The notes under the pieces were generated by a model, which had not been told where the DNA came from, did no database searches, and was given only the letters and a program-made list of their open reading frames with translations. From Paralimibaculum aggregatum (GTDB lineage Bacteria; Pseudomonadota; Alphaproteobacteria; Rhodobacterales; Rhodobacteraceae), in assembly GCF_030270585.1 (NCBI RefSeq), contig NZ_BSYI01000007.1, positions 1 to 64,000 on the forward strand: a stretch of 64,000 nt of DNA, given 5' to 3'. Position 1 is the first letter of the stretch. Each line of letters opens with the position of its first letter. Shown in pieces: positions 46,077 through 54,419 of this stretch. The translations under genes were made by a program, and so were the position numbers.

Positions 46077-46830
46077 GGCCGGCTCACCGCGGCCCGGGCA
46101 ACTGCTGCGCGGAACCGGGGCACCCGGTTGGGTGCCGCGACCTCGGCCCGGCAAGCGCTCCGGGCGGGACCGGTTCTGCAGCGCTGCCCTCGCCTCCCGA
46201 TCGCGGTCCGGTCGCTGCGTGGGCGCCGCCTGGCTCACCGCGGCCCGGGCAGCGGCCGCGCGAAAGCGGGGCACGCGGGTGGGGCGCCGCGGCTTCGGTC
46301 TCGGCAAGCGCTCCGGACGGGGCGTGGCCGGCAGCGCTGCCGGCTCGCCTCCCGATCGCGGTCCGATCGCTGCCCGGGCGCAGCCCGGCTCACCGTTGCC
46401 CGGGCAGCGGCCGCGCGGAGCTGGGGATCCGGTTGGGTGCCGCGGCCTCGGCCTGGCAAGCGCTCCGGGCCGGACCGGCTCAGCTGCGCTGCCCTCGCCT
46501 CCCGATCGCAGTCCGGTCGCTGCGTGGGCGCCGCCTGGCTCACCGTGGCCCCGGCAACGGCTGCGCGGATGCGGGGCACGCGGGTGGGGCACCGCGGCTT
46601 CGGCCTGGCAAGCGCTCCGGGCGGGGCGTGGCCGGCGGCGCTGCCGGCTCGCCTCCCGATCGCAGTCCGATCGCTGCGTGGGCGCCGCCTGGCTCACCGC
46701 GGCCCGGGCAACGGCCGTGCGAAAGCGGGGTACGCGGGTTGGGCACCGCGGCTTCGGCCCGGCTGGCGCTCCGGGCAGGGCCGGGCCAGCGGTGCTGCCG
46801 GCTCGCCTGGCGGTCGCTGCGTGGCGCGCT
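46077..46830. repeat. Tandem array of about 150-155-bp units, alternating A/B types
   Basis: Copies of the core GCCTCCCGATCGC start at 46192, 46347, 46497 and 46651, with a degenerate copy at 46805 and a partial unit before 46192; spacings are 155, 150, 154 and 154 bp. Odd units carry CAGCGCTGCCCTC or CAGCTGCGCTGCCCTC before the core and GTCCGGTCGCTG after; even units carry GCGCTGCCGGCTC before and GTCCGATCGCTG after, giving a dimer of about 305 bp. Spacings are not multiples of three, so protein-coding function is unlikely. It ends next to the response-regulator stop. Confidence 0.85.
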
Positions 46831-46909
46831 GCATGGCGTGCCGCTGCCCGGCGGCTGCGGCTGCGCCGGGCGTCGGGCGGCCGGCTCGGGGGCGGGCGCG
46901 GCCGCGCGG

Positions 46910-47665
46910 TCAGCGCCCCGGCGGGTCGAACTTGTAGCCGATGCCGCGCACCGTCCGGATCAGCTCGGGCTTCTCGGGCACCGGCTCGATCTTGCGCCGC
47001 AGCCGCGAGATGCGGATGTCGATGGAGCGGTCGAAGGGGTCCCAGCCGCGGTCATGGGCGAGCTCGAGCAGCTGGTCGCGGTTGAGCACCCGGCCGCGAT
47101 GCTCGACGAAGACCTTGAGCAGGCGGAACTCCATCGCGGTGAGCGGGACCTCGTCGCCCTCCGGGCCGAACAGCTTGGCGCGGGCATAGTCGAGCGTGAA
47201 GCCGGCGAAGCCGACCCGTTCGGCCGGCTCCACCGGCGCCTCGGGGGCCTCGGCCGGGGGCGCCTCCGCCGCCGGCGCCGCGGTGCGCCGCAGCACCGCC
47301 TTCACCCGCGCCTCGAGCTCGCGCAGGTCCACCGGCTTCGGCAGGTAGTCGTCGGCGCCGAGCTCGAGCCCGACCACGCGGTCCACCGTCTCGCCCGCCG
47401 CGGTCACCATGATCACCGCGATGCCGTGGCTGCCGCGGAGCCAGCGCAGCAGGCTGAGCCCGTCCTCGCCGGGCATGTTGATGTCGAGCAGGATGACGTC
47501 GATCGGGGTCCCGGCATCGACCAGCGCCCGCAGCGCCGCGGCGTTCTCGACGAGGCTGACCGCATAGCCGCGCTTCTGCAGATACTCCCCGACGGTCTCG
47601 CGCAGGTCCGGCTCGTCGTCGCAGACCACCACGTGCCGGCTCCCGGCGCCGGCCGCCGCGCTCAT
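46910..47665 (-). CDS. OmpR/TorR-type response regulator
   Basis: 251 residues. Receiver (about 10-125) with acidic pocket VVVCDDEPDLRETV, phospho-acceptor Asp in ILLDINMPGEDGLS, Thr in IMVTAAGETVD and Lys in YLPKPVD. After an Ala/Pro/Glu linker comes a winged-helix output domain (LTAMEFRLLKVFVEHRGRVL, SIDIRISRLRRKIE, IRTVRGIGYKF). GGGAGGCCGAGCA precedes the ATG, which overlaps the kinase stop (ATGA), so it is the cognate partner of the hybrid kinase encoded upstream. Confidence 0.96.
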   Translation of the reverse strand: MSAAAGAGSRHVVVCDDEPDLRETVGEYLQKRGYAVSLVENAAALRALVDAGTPIDVILLDINMPGEDGLSLLRWLRGSHGIAVIMVTAAGETVDRVVGLELGADDYLPKPVDLRELEARVKAVLRRTAAPAAEAPPAEAPEAPVEPAERVGFAGFTLDYARAKLFGPEGDEVPLTAMEFRLLKVFVEHRGRVLNRDQLLELAHDRGWDPFDRSIDIRISRLRRKIEPVPEKPELIRTVRGIGYKFDPPGR

Positions 47666-49947
47666 TGCTCGGCCTCCCGGCCGGTGCGCTCGCCGGCGAG
47701 GCGGCGGAGCAGCGCGCGCAGCTCCTTCGGCGCCACCGGCTTCTCGATCAAGGGCCGGCCGGACTCGGCCCGGACCGCCTCGGCATCGCGGCTCATCGCA
47801 TCCCCCGTCACGAAGGCGAAGCCGGGCACCAGATCGGGCCGGCTCCGCGCAATCTCCCGAAACAGCGCCCGCCCGCCCATCCCGGGCATGCGCAGGTCGC
47901 TCAGCACGATATCGAAGCGGGCGCCGCCGGCCAGCCGCTCCAGCGCCGCCTCGCCCGAGTTCGCGAGGCTCGGCGCCACGCCGAGCCCGGTGAGCAGCTC
48001 GGCGATCATCGCGGCGACCTCCGGCTCGTCCTCGACCACCAGCGCGGTGAGCCGGCCGGCGGGCAGCGGCTCGGCCTCGGCGCCCGGCGCCACATGGGGC
48101 CCCGCCGCCACCGGCAGGCCAAGCGTGAAGGCGGCGCCGCCCTCCGGCCCGACATCGACCTCGAGCCGCCCGTCATGGGCCGAGACGATGCGATGGCAGA
48201 GCGCCAGGCCGACCCCGGTGCCGCTGCCGACATCCTTGGTGGTGAAGAAGGGCTCGAAGATCCGCTGGCGCAGCTCGTCGGGCACGCCGGGGCCGTTGTC
48301 GGCGATCACCGCCTCGACCATGCCGTCCGGCGCCATCCGGGTCTCCAGCCGGATCCGGCCATCGGGCAGGCCGGCGGCCTCCAGCGCCTGCTGCGCGTTG
48401 ACCAGCAGGTTGACCACCACCTGGGTGATCTGGTCCTCGTCGGCCTGCACCGGGGGCAGGCCCGGCGCCAGCGCGGTCTCGAGCGCGAGCCCGGCGCCGC
48501 GGATGCCCTGCGCCACCACATCCGCCGCGGTCTCGACCACCGCCCCGAGGGCGGTGGGGGCGAGCCGGGCCGGGCGCTGCCGGGCCATGGCGAGGAAGGT
48601 CTTGACGATCTTGGCGCAGCGTTCGGCGGCGGTGGAGATCTTCTCGATGCGCCGGGCGGTGTTCGGATCGTCCGCCTCCTCGCGCAGCATCAGCGCCTGG
48701 CCGACCACCACCGAGAGCGGGTTGTTGAGCTCGTGCGCGACCCCGGCCAGCAGCTCGCCGAGGGCGGTCAGCTTCTCGCTCTGGAAGCTCGCCTCGCGGC
48801 GCCGGGCCAGCTCGCGCTCGGCGGCGCGCTGCTCGGTCACGTCGCGCCAGGCCAGCACGAAGCCGCCATCGGAGGTGGGCTTGCGCGAGGCCGCGTAGCG
48901 CCGGCCCGAGGCGAGGGCGAACTCGAAGCGCGCCGCCGGCTCGGCGCCGGCCTCCGCCCCCGGCCAGCCGACCGCGCGGGGCTCGTGGCCCGCCGCCGCC
49001 GCGGCCTCGACCAGCGCGGCATTGGCCACGCCGGGCACGATCAGCGCGGCGACCGGGGCGTTGACCTCGCGAAAGCGCGAATTGGCCGCCAGCAGCGCAT
49101 GGCCGGCGTCGAACAGCGCGAAGCCCTGGTCGAGCGCGCCGATGGCGTCGAACAGCCGGCGGTTGATGCGCACGATCTCGTCGCGCTGGGCATAGAGACG
49201 CGACATGTCCTGGGTCGAGGCGACGATCGCCTGCTCGCTCTGATAGCCGACGATGCGCGCCGAGATCCGCGCCGGGAACGGCCTGCCGTCGGCGCCCAGC
49301 ATCTCGGTCTCGAAATGGTCGAGCGCGCCGGTGGGCAGCAGCTCGGCGAGGAAGTCGGACCGCGCCGTCGGGTCGGCATAGACCTCGCGGGCCGAGCGCC
49401 GCGGGCCGAACTGCGCCTCCCAGGACGGGTTGCGATAGATGATCGTGCCGTCGCCGATGCGGCACATCATGATGTTGGAGGGGCAGGCGTCGAGCACGTC
49501 GCGCAGCAGCTCGTCGGCATTGGCGCGCAGCTCCTCGGCGGAGCGCTCGGCGGTGATGTCGGTCTCGGTGAGCACGTAGCCGCCGTCCTCGGTGGGGTGG
49601 AAGCCGAGCCGCACCCAGCGCTCGGCCGGCCGCGTCGCCTCGACCGCCAGCGGCGTCTCGCCGCCGCCGGCGAGATGCGCGTCGATCCGGTCGAGCCCGC
49701 GGCCGAGCCCGCGCCGCGCCGCCTCCGCCAGGAAGATCGCCCAGGGCAGGCTGGGCAGCAGCAGCTCCTCGAGCCCGGGATAGCCGGAGCGGAAGCGCGC
49801 GTTGCAGAGCACCAGCCGGTCGTCCTCGCCGAACAGCGCGAACCCCTCCGACAGCGCCTCGATGGCGCCGCGCAGCCGCTGCATCGGGCCGGCGCCCGCC
49901 CTGTCCTCCGCGCAATCCGTCGCTCCGCCTGCCATGGTTCCGCCCAT
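47662..49947 (-). CDS. PAS-containing hybrid histidine kinase (soluble)
   Basis: 761 residues, no membrane helix. Three PAS-like domains: about 25-130 (AIEALSEGFALFGEDDRLVL), 145-260 (LDACPSNIMMCRIGDGTIIY) and 272-375 (AIGALDQGFALFDAGHALLA). Then an NtrB/FixL-like HisKA with GVAHELNNPLSVVVG, an ATPase domain (NLLVNAQQAL, IADNGPGVP, GTGVGLALCHRI) and a C-terminal receiver (IVLSDLRMPGMGG). GCAGGAGGCCG precedes the ATG. PAS domains could bind heme, flavin or small ligands; no signature decides. Overlaps its regulator gene and is divergent from the truncated hemoglobin, which suggests gas or redox sensing. Confidence 0.93.
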   Translation of the reverse strand: MGGTMAGGATDCAEDRAGAGPMQRLRGAIEALSEGFALFGEDDRLVLCNARFRSGYPGLEELLLPSLPWAIFLAEAARRGLGRGLDRIDAHLAGGGETPLAVEATRPAERWVRLGFHPTEDGGYVLTETDITAERSAEELRANADELLRDVLDACPSNIMMCRIGDGTIIYRNPSWEAQFGPRRSAREVYADPTARSDFLAELLPTGALDHFETEMLGADGRPFPARISARIVGYQSEQAIVASTQDMSRLYAQRDEIVRINRRLFDAIGALDQGFALFDAGHALLAANSRFREVNAPVAALIVPGVANAALVEAAAAAGHEPRAVGWPGAEAGAEPAARFEFALASGRRYAASRKPTSDGGFVLAWRDVTEQRAAERELARRREASFQSEKLTALGELLAGVAHELNNPLSVVVGQALMLREEADDPNTARRIEKISTAAERCAKIVKTFLAMARQRPARLAPTALGAVVETAADVVAQGIRGAGLALETALAPGLPPVQADEDQITQVVVNLLVNAQQALEAAGLPDGRIRLETRMAPDGMVEAVIADNGPGVPDELRQRIFEPFFTTKDVGSGTGVGLALCHRIVSAHDGRLEVDVGPEGGAAFTLGLPVAAGPHVAPGAEAEPLPAGRLTALVVEDEPEVAAMIAELLTGLGVAPSLANSGEAALERLAGGARFDIVLSDLRMPGMGGRALFREIARSRPDLVPGFAFVTGDAMSRDAEAVRAESGRPLIEKPVAPKELRALLRRLAGERTGREAEQ

Positions 49948-50075
49948 CGGCCTCCTGCGGGTACAGTTTCCTGCGGCAATGTTTCTGCCGTGTGTCAGCG
50001 CTGCCCGCTATTGTAACGAATGTTTCCGCGTGCTTACCTTGTGACGTCCCGTCAGCTGCATGGCAGCACAGTCGC

Positions 50076-50435
50076 ATGAACCAGAAAACCCTCTATGAGA
50101 AATATGGCGGTTTCGCGCAGATAAACCGCATCGTGATGGCGTTCTACGACGGGTTGCTCGACAGCGACGAGGTCGGCCCGTATTTCGACGATGTCGACAT
50201 GAAACGGCTGATCGATCATCAGACCAAGTTCGTCGCGGCGCTGATGGGCGGGCCGGCGGAATTCGGCGACGATCACCTGCGCCGGGCCCATGCCAGCCTC
50301 GGCATCACCGATGCGCATTTCGACGAGATGAAGGCGATCCTCGGCGGCACCCTGGCCGATCACGGCGTCGCGGCCGAGGACGTGGCGACCGTGCTCGCGG
50401 CGATCGAGTCGCGGCGCGGCCTCGTCGTGGCCTGA
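50076..50435 (+). CDS. glbN: Group I truncated hemoglobin (trHbN)
   Basis: 119 residues, normal length for group I truncated globins. TLYEKYGGFAQINRIVMAFY has the B-helix Tyr24 (B10), FDDVDMKRLIDHQTKFVAAL and MGGP form the E-F region, and proximal His72 lies in RRAHASLGIT. It binds O2/NO/CO; family roles include NO dioxygenation and signalling. Start chosen at MNQKTLYE; an upstream in-frame ATG at 49992 adds unrelated residues. Six bases separate its stop from the cyclase start, so the two are surely co-transcribed and may form a gas-sensing pair. Confidence 0.94.
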   Translation: MNQKTLYEKYGGFAQINRIVMAFYDGLLDSDEVGPYFDDVDMKRLIDHQTKFVAALMGGPAEFGDDHLRRAHASLGITDAHFDEMKAILGGTLADHGVAAEDVATVLAAIESRRGLVVA

Positions 50436-50441
50436 GCCCCC

Positions 50442-51461
50442 ATGGCCATCGAGGCGATCAACGAGCAGCTCCTCCGGGCGGTGGGCGTCGGCGTCGCGCT
50501 GTTCGACGGCGAGGGCCAGACGCTGAGCTTCCGCAACGACGTGTTCGAGAGCTGGTTCGAGGAGGCCGAGCCGGGCATCTCGCTGCCGGCGCTGTTCCCG
50601 ACGCTCGATGTCGAGGCGGTGCGCGCGGCGCTGGCCGAGGGCCGGCGCTATGCCACCGAGACCACCTTCCGCAAGAAGCGCCGCACCATCGTGATCGCGC
50701 AGACCTTCAGCCGGGCGATCATCGGCGACGAGCCGGTGCTGGTGCTGGAATGCCAGAACATCTCGCGCATCCGCGAGCTCGAATCGATGATCGAGAGCTA
50801 TTCCAACATGGTCGAGCGCAACACCCGCGAGATCCAGCGCGAGAAGGAGCAGGTCGAGAAGCTGCTGCTCAACATCATGCCGCGGGCGGCCTACGAGGAG
50901 TACAAGAGCTTCGGGGTGGTGGCGCCGCAGAAATACGAGGCGGTCACGGTGATGGTGCTCGACTTCATCGATTTCGCCGCGGCCAGCCAGCGCCTCGCGC
51001 CGGCGAGCTTCGTCGGCGAGCTCAACGAGCTCTACAGCGCCTTCGACCGGATCGGCGAGCAGTTCGCCTGCGAGCGGATCAAGACCACCGGCGACACCTA
51101 TCTCTGCATCGCCGGGATGCACGATCCGGGGATGGACCATGCCGCCGCGGTGGCCAATGCCGCGATCCGCTTCATCCGCTATCTCGAGCGGCGCAACGCC
51201 AATGCCGAGACCGCGTGGCGCTGCCGCATCGGCATCGCCACGGGGCCGGTGGTGGGCTCGGTGGTCGGCGTGCAGAAATACGTCTACGACGTGTTCGGCC
51301 CGGCGGTGAACGAGGCCGCCGCCGCGCGCGACCGGGCGGCGGCGATGGAGGCGCTGGTCACCGGCGCCGCTGCGGCGCTGCTGGCCGAGGGGCCGGCGCT
51401 GACCGCGCCGAGCGGCGCGGGCGCCGCGGCGGCCGGGCTCCGGGCGCTGTCGGCGGTCTGA
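50442..51461 (+). CDS. PAS/coiled-coil class III adenylate cyclase
   Basis: 339 residues. PAS-like N-terminus about 6-108 (GVGVALFDGEGQTLSFRNDV), a signalling helix (about 110-145) ending in LLLNIMPRAAYEEYKSFG, as in cyclases linked to heme sensors, then a class III catalytic domain. Metal aspartates are Asp174 and Asp218; base-selecting Lys214 (RIKTTGD) and Asp283 (YDVFGPAVN) are the adenylate-cyclase pair. Ribose Asn290 is present, but the transition-state Arg expected at 294 is Ala; Arg296 might substitute. Makes cAMP if active. Coupled to the truncated hemoglobin gene. Confidence 0.92.
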   Translation: MAIEAINEQLLRAVGVGVALFDGEGQTLSFRNDVFESWFEEAEPGISLPALFPTLDVEAVRAALAEGRRYATETTFRKKRRTIVIAQTFSRAIIGDEPVLVLECQNISRIRELESMIESYSNMVERNTREIQREKEQVEKLLLNIMPRAAYEEYKSFGVVAPQKYEAVTVMVLDFIDFAAASQRLAPASFVGELNELYSAFDRIGEQFACERIKTTGDTYLCIAGMHDPGMDHAAAVANAAIRFIRYLERRNANAETAWRCRIGIATGPVVGSVVGVQKYVYDVFGPAVNEAAAARDRAAAMEALVTGAAAALLAEGPALTAPSGAGAAAAGLRALSAV

Positions 51462-51471
51462 GCGCGCCGGC

Positions 51472-51909
51472 TCAGGCCGCGGCCAGGGCGTCCGCCGCGC
51501 CCTCCAGCATCGCGGCGCTGAGCGTCGCATAGGTGGCGGCCCAGGCCGCCTCGGTGGCCGGCGTCCAGGCCGGGCCGAGGCCGAGCTCCAGCGTCTCCAT
51601 CAGCGCGAGGCCGACCGGGCGGTAATGCGCCGCCTCCACGCCATAGCCGACATGGCGGGCGCCGAGCTCGTGCAGCGTCGGCAGCAGCGACTCCAGCCGG
51701 TCGAGCGCGCCGACCGCCATGGCCAGCACGGCGACGAGCTTGCGCCGCTGTTCGGCGAGGTCGTCGGGGAACATCGCCCGCAGATGCGGGGCATGGGCGA
51801 ACAGCCGGTCATAGAAGATCTCGGCCGCGGCGGGCGCGATCGGCACGATGCGGCGGAAGCTCGCCTGCACCTCGGCGACCTGGTCTGGCGTGAGCGGGGC
51901 GGTGGACAT
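51472..51909 (-). CDS. Single-domain globin (bacterial hemoglobin type)
   Basis: 145 residues, Vitreoscilla-hemoglobin/flavohemoglobin globin fold. LTPDQVAEVQASFRRIVP start, B10 Tyr33 (IFYDRLFAHAPHLRAMFP), E7 Gln54 (LAEQRRKLVAVL), proximal His86 (ELGARHVGYGV), and AWAATYATLSAAM H-helix. No reductase domain is attached. It binds O2 or NO. Convergent with the cyclase gene, so this second globin shares the neighbourhood but not the transcript. Confidence 0.92.
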   Translation of the reverse strand: MSTAPLTPDQVAEVQASFRRIVPIAPAAAEIFYDRLFAHAPHLRAMFPDDLAEQRRKLVAVLAMAVGALDRLESLLPTLHELGARHVGYGVEAAHYRPVGLALMETLELGLGPAWTPATEAAWAATYATLSAAMLEGAADALAAA

Positions 51910-52017
51910 CGGGGCCTCCTCGGGCGGTCTGGCCGCGCCCGGCGCGCGTGCCTTCCTCGCCTGCCGTTGTCGGCCGCGCCGGTGTCAGGGCGATGTCGCG
52001 CGCCCCGGGTCAGGGTT

Positions 52018-52716
52018 TCAATTGTTGCGCCCGGTCTCGCCCTCGCCGCCGGCCAGCCGGAGATCCACCGGGGTATAGCGCTCGTCGAGCTCCGGCCGGC
52101 CGACGGTGCTGCTGCCGAGCAGCAGCGCGATGCCGAGCTCGGTGAGATAGCCGAGCCGCGAGACCGTGGTGCCCTCGGTGCCGATCCAGCGCATCTCCAC
52201 GTCGAGCATCTCGAAGCGGCAGGCGCCGAGCGCCATCGCCTCGGCCTCGGCGGCCCGCACCGAGACCTTCTCCGGCAGCACGAAGGGCGTCGCCTCGGCG
52301 CCGCTGAGCGCCCAGTAGGCGGCGCTGAAGGCGGCACCGGCGCGGATCTCCGGCAGCTCCTCCACCGGCGGCAGGTAGCGATAGCGCGTCTCGGTCCCGG
52401 GCAGCGGGCGGCCATTGGCGCTGTCGCCCTCGCGCAGGATCAGCAGGCCCTCGTGGCTCTCGGTATAGAACTCCTGCCCGCCATCGGCGGCGGCGTTCAG
52501 CTCGAGCACCCGGTCCGGCCCGCTGCGGCTGTAGCGGGTGACGAAGCCGTCGCTGTAGACCGCCTCGATGCCGGCCTCGAGATCCGCCGCGGTGGGGCAG
52601 GCGGCGGCCGCCGGGCCTGCGGCGAGAAGCGCAAGGATCGCGAGCGCGGGTGCGGGGAGCGCCGGTGCGGCGGGCGCGGGTGCGGGGAGCGCGGGCTGGG
52701 GGCAGGCGATCTGCAT
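52018..52716 (-). CDS. Secreted hypothetical protein
   Basis: 232 residues. An unusual long Pro/Ala-rich leader made of short repeats (PALPAPAPAAPALPAPALAI, then LALLAAGPAAA) acts as the signal peptide, followed by ACPTAADLEAGIEAVYSDGF and a predominantly beta-strand body (VLELNAAADGGQEFYTESHE, TETRYRYLPPVEELPEI, EKVSVRAAEAEAMALGACRF). Pattern suggests a periplasmic beta-rich protein; no family recognised. AGAGGTGA precedes the ATG. Same strand as the AhpD-like gene but separated by 84 bp that include three 18-bp repeats. Confidence 0.7.
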   Translation of the reverse strand: MQIACPQPALPAPAPAAPALPAPALAILALLAAGPAAAACPTAADLEAGIEAVYSDGFVTRYSRSGPDRVLELNAAADGGQEFYTESHEGLLILREGDSANGRPLPGTETRYRYLPPVEELPEIRAGAAFSAAYWALSGAEATPFVLPEKVSVRAAEAEAMALGACRFEMLDVEMRWIGTEGTTVSRLGYLTELGIALLLGSSTVGRPELDERYTPVDLRLAGGEGETGRNN

Positions 52717-52736
52717 CCGGTCACCTCTGGCGTTGC

Positions 52737-52790
52737 GGGGCTCTGCTTGGGACGGGGGCTCTGCTCGGGGCGGGGGCTGTGCTCGGGATC
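52737..52790. repeat. Three 18-bp tandem repeats
   Basis: GGGGCTCTGCTTGGGACG, GGGGCTCTGCTCGGGGCG and GGGGCTGTGCTCGGGATC occupy 52737-52790 between two minus-strand genes. Too short to say more. Confidence 0.7.
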
Positions 52791-52800
52791 GTGGCGCGGA

Positions 52801-53217
52801 TCAGTCGGCCTCCGCCTGGAAGCCGGGATCGACCGGCACGCCGAGCGCGGTGACCAGCGCATTGGTCTGCACCGCCATGGCGAGCACGGCATAGAGATCG
52901 GCGAGCTGCGCCGCGCTGGCGCCCTTGGCCCGCGCCGCCGCGGTGTGGCTGTGGATGCAGTAGTCGCAGCCATTGGCCATCGAGACCGCGAGATAGACCA
53001 GCTCCTTGGTCAGCGGGTCGAGCCCGCCCTCGCGCTGCTCCACCATCACCGCCTTGAGCCGCGCCCAGGTGGCCGCCAGCAGCGCCGGGTCGGCGGCGGC
53101 GAGGGCGCGCCAGAAGTTGTTGATGTGCTCGGTCCCGCGGGTCTCGCGGATATCGGCGAAGACCGCCGCGACCTCCGGAGAGGCCGCGGCATCGGAGACC
53201 AGCGGGACCGTCGCCAT
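52801..53217 (-). CDS. AhpD-like alkylhydroperoxidase / carboxymuconolactone decarboxylase family protein
   Basis: 138 residues. The CMD-family redox motif Cys84-x2-Cys87-x3-His91 (NGCDYCIHSHT) with Glu72 upstream (TKELVYLAVSM) matches AhpD-type peroxidases, which reduce organic hydroperoxides. The start shares one base with the stop of the cyclase-family gene, so both are co-translated. Divergent from an OhrR-like regulator whose reactive Cys senses organic peroxides, consistent with a peroxide-response role. Confidence 0.88.
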   Translation of the reverse strand: MATVPLVSDAAASPEVAAVFADIRETRGTEHINNFWRALAAADPALLAATWARLKAVMVEQREGGLDPLTKELVYLAVSMANGCDYCIHSHTAAARAKGASAAQLADLYAVLAMAVQTNALVTALGVPVDPGFQAEAD

Positions 53218-54035
53218 CAGACCAGCGCCAGCACGCGGGCCGGGCCGCCGGTGCCGCCCTTGTGCTTCGGCGCGCCGAGCACCAGCGTCGCGCCGGATGC
53301 CGGCACCGCGTCGAGATTGGCGATGTTCTCGAGGCCCCAGCGGTTCGCCGGCAGCCAGGCGTAATGCGTGTCGAAGCTGGCCGACCTGCCGATGTCGAGC
53401 GAGAGCGTGTCGACGGCGATGCCCGCCGCGCCGGTCTCGAGCAGCATCTGCGCCGCCTCGACATGGAAGCCCGGATAGTGCTGCGTGCCCTCGGCATCGG
53501 CGCCGCGGAACCTCTCGGTGCCGAGATGCGCCTGCCAGCCGGAATGCAGCGCGACGCAGGCGCCGTCGGGGATCTCGCCATGCGCGGCGATCCAGGCCTT
53601 GATGTCGTCCGGGGTCAGCTCGGCATCCGGGCTCGCCGCGGCCTTCTCGCGGATATCGACCACGCAGAGCGGGCAGACCAGGTTCTCCACCGGGATCTCG
53701 TCGACCGAGAGCCCGTCGGCGGAGAAGTGCAGCGGCGCATCGACATGGGTGCCGGTGTGCTCGTCGATGGTCATCTGGAAGAGGTTGTAGCCGTGTTCGG
53801 CGAAGTTGAACTGCTGGTCCATCGAGATTCCCGGCGGCCCGCCATAGGTCGGGAAGTCCGGGCTCAGGGTGTGGGTCATGTCGACCACCCGCGCGGCGCC
53901 CTGGGCGAGGGCGGCGGGGGCGGCGAGCCCGGTCGCCGCGGCGGCGCCGAGGGCGGCGGCGGGGGCGGCGCGGAACAGCTCGCGGCGCGAGAGCATGCGG
54001 TTCTTCACCGCGTTGGTGACGCAGGCATGGCACAT
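53217..54035 (-). CDS. TAT-exported cyclase-family (kynurenine formamidase-like) hydrolase
   Basis: 272 residues. Twin-arginine signal: NRMLSRRELFRAAPAAALGA and on to PAALAQG, cleaved about residue 42. Mature part is a metal-dependent 'cyclase' (PF04199 type): VVDMTHTLSPDFPTYGG, the diagnostic metal motif HTGTHVDAPLHF, and TGAAGIAVDTLSLDIG. It probably hydrolyses a formamide, lactone or amide in the periplasm; the substrate is not evident. AGGGAGA is 7 nt before the ATG at 54035; a farther in-frame start at 54266 would put the TAT motif internal and is rejected. Co-translated with the AhpD-like gene. Confidence 0.88.
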   Translation of the reverse strand: MCHACVTNAVKNRMLSRRELFRAAPAAALGAAAATGLAAPAALAQGAARVVDMTHTLSPDFPTYGGPPGISMDQQFNFAEHGYNLFQMTIDEHTGTHVDAPLHFSADGLSVDEIPVENLVCPLCVVDIREKAAASPDAELTPDDIKAWIAAHGEIPDGACVALHSGWQAHLGTERFRGADAEGTQHYPGFHVEAAQMLLETGAAGIAVDTLSLDIGRSASFDTHYAWLPANRWGLENIANLDAVPASGATLVLGAPKHKGGTGGPARVLALV

Positions 54036-54419
54036 AGTCGGTTTCTCCCTGGCTCGGGTCCTGGCTCTGGCAACCGGACCCGGCGAGGGCGTCGGGTCCG
54101 CACGGCGCAGCGGCTGCGCGCGGGAGCCCCGGGAGCGCGAAGCCGGGTTCGCGCCGGACCCCCGCGCCGAGCCTAGGGCGGATTTCCCTGCAATGTCGAG
54201 CGCCGCGGCGCGATCCGGCCCGTGGATGGATTTGCCGGCGGCATGCTGGAATTTGCTTCCACTCAATGGTGCATTCGTGCCATATCGAGGTGCTGCACGC
54301 GGGATTCAGATCCTATGCGGCGTGATCATGGCAGCTATGCATATGGTCGACCAAGAAAGGTTGTGCTTGACGCCGCAGGCTGCGCACGGCCAAATCTGCG
54401 CTTTATAAAAGGCGAGGAT
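54036..54419. other. Divergent intergenic region with operator-like palindrome
   Basis: 384 bp between the TAT hydrolase and the MarR-type gene. The left two thirds are ordinary GC-rich sequence; from about 54245 rightwards it is AT-richer. It holds the palindrome at 54266-54283 and a T/A-rich patch CTTTATAAAAG just before the marR ribosome-binding site. TTGACG at about 54367-54372 could be a -35 box but its -10 is unclear. Confidence 0.5.
54265..54285. promoter_or_regulatory. Operator-like inverted repeat, shared with 18926-18945
   Basis: ATGGTGCA and TCGTGCCAT half-sites (54266-54283) form an imperfect dyad. The flanks AATGGTGC and CCATAT are identical to the perfect palindrome at 18926-18945, with 7 instead of 6 bases between. 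Located 137 bp upstream of the OhrR-like gene and 230 bp upstream of the divergent hydrolase, so it is a candidate MarR-family binding site. Confidence 0.5.

Noticed and set aside
45962-48898. 978-codon plus-strand frame through the tandem array and the response regulator
   Set aside because: Array periods of 150-155 bp change frame between units, and the second half is antisense of the regulator and kinase.
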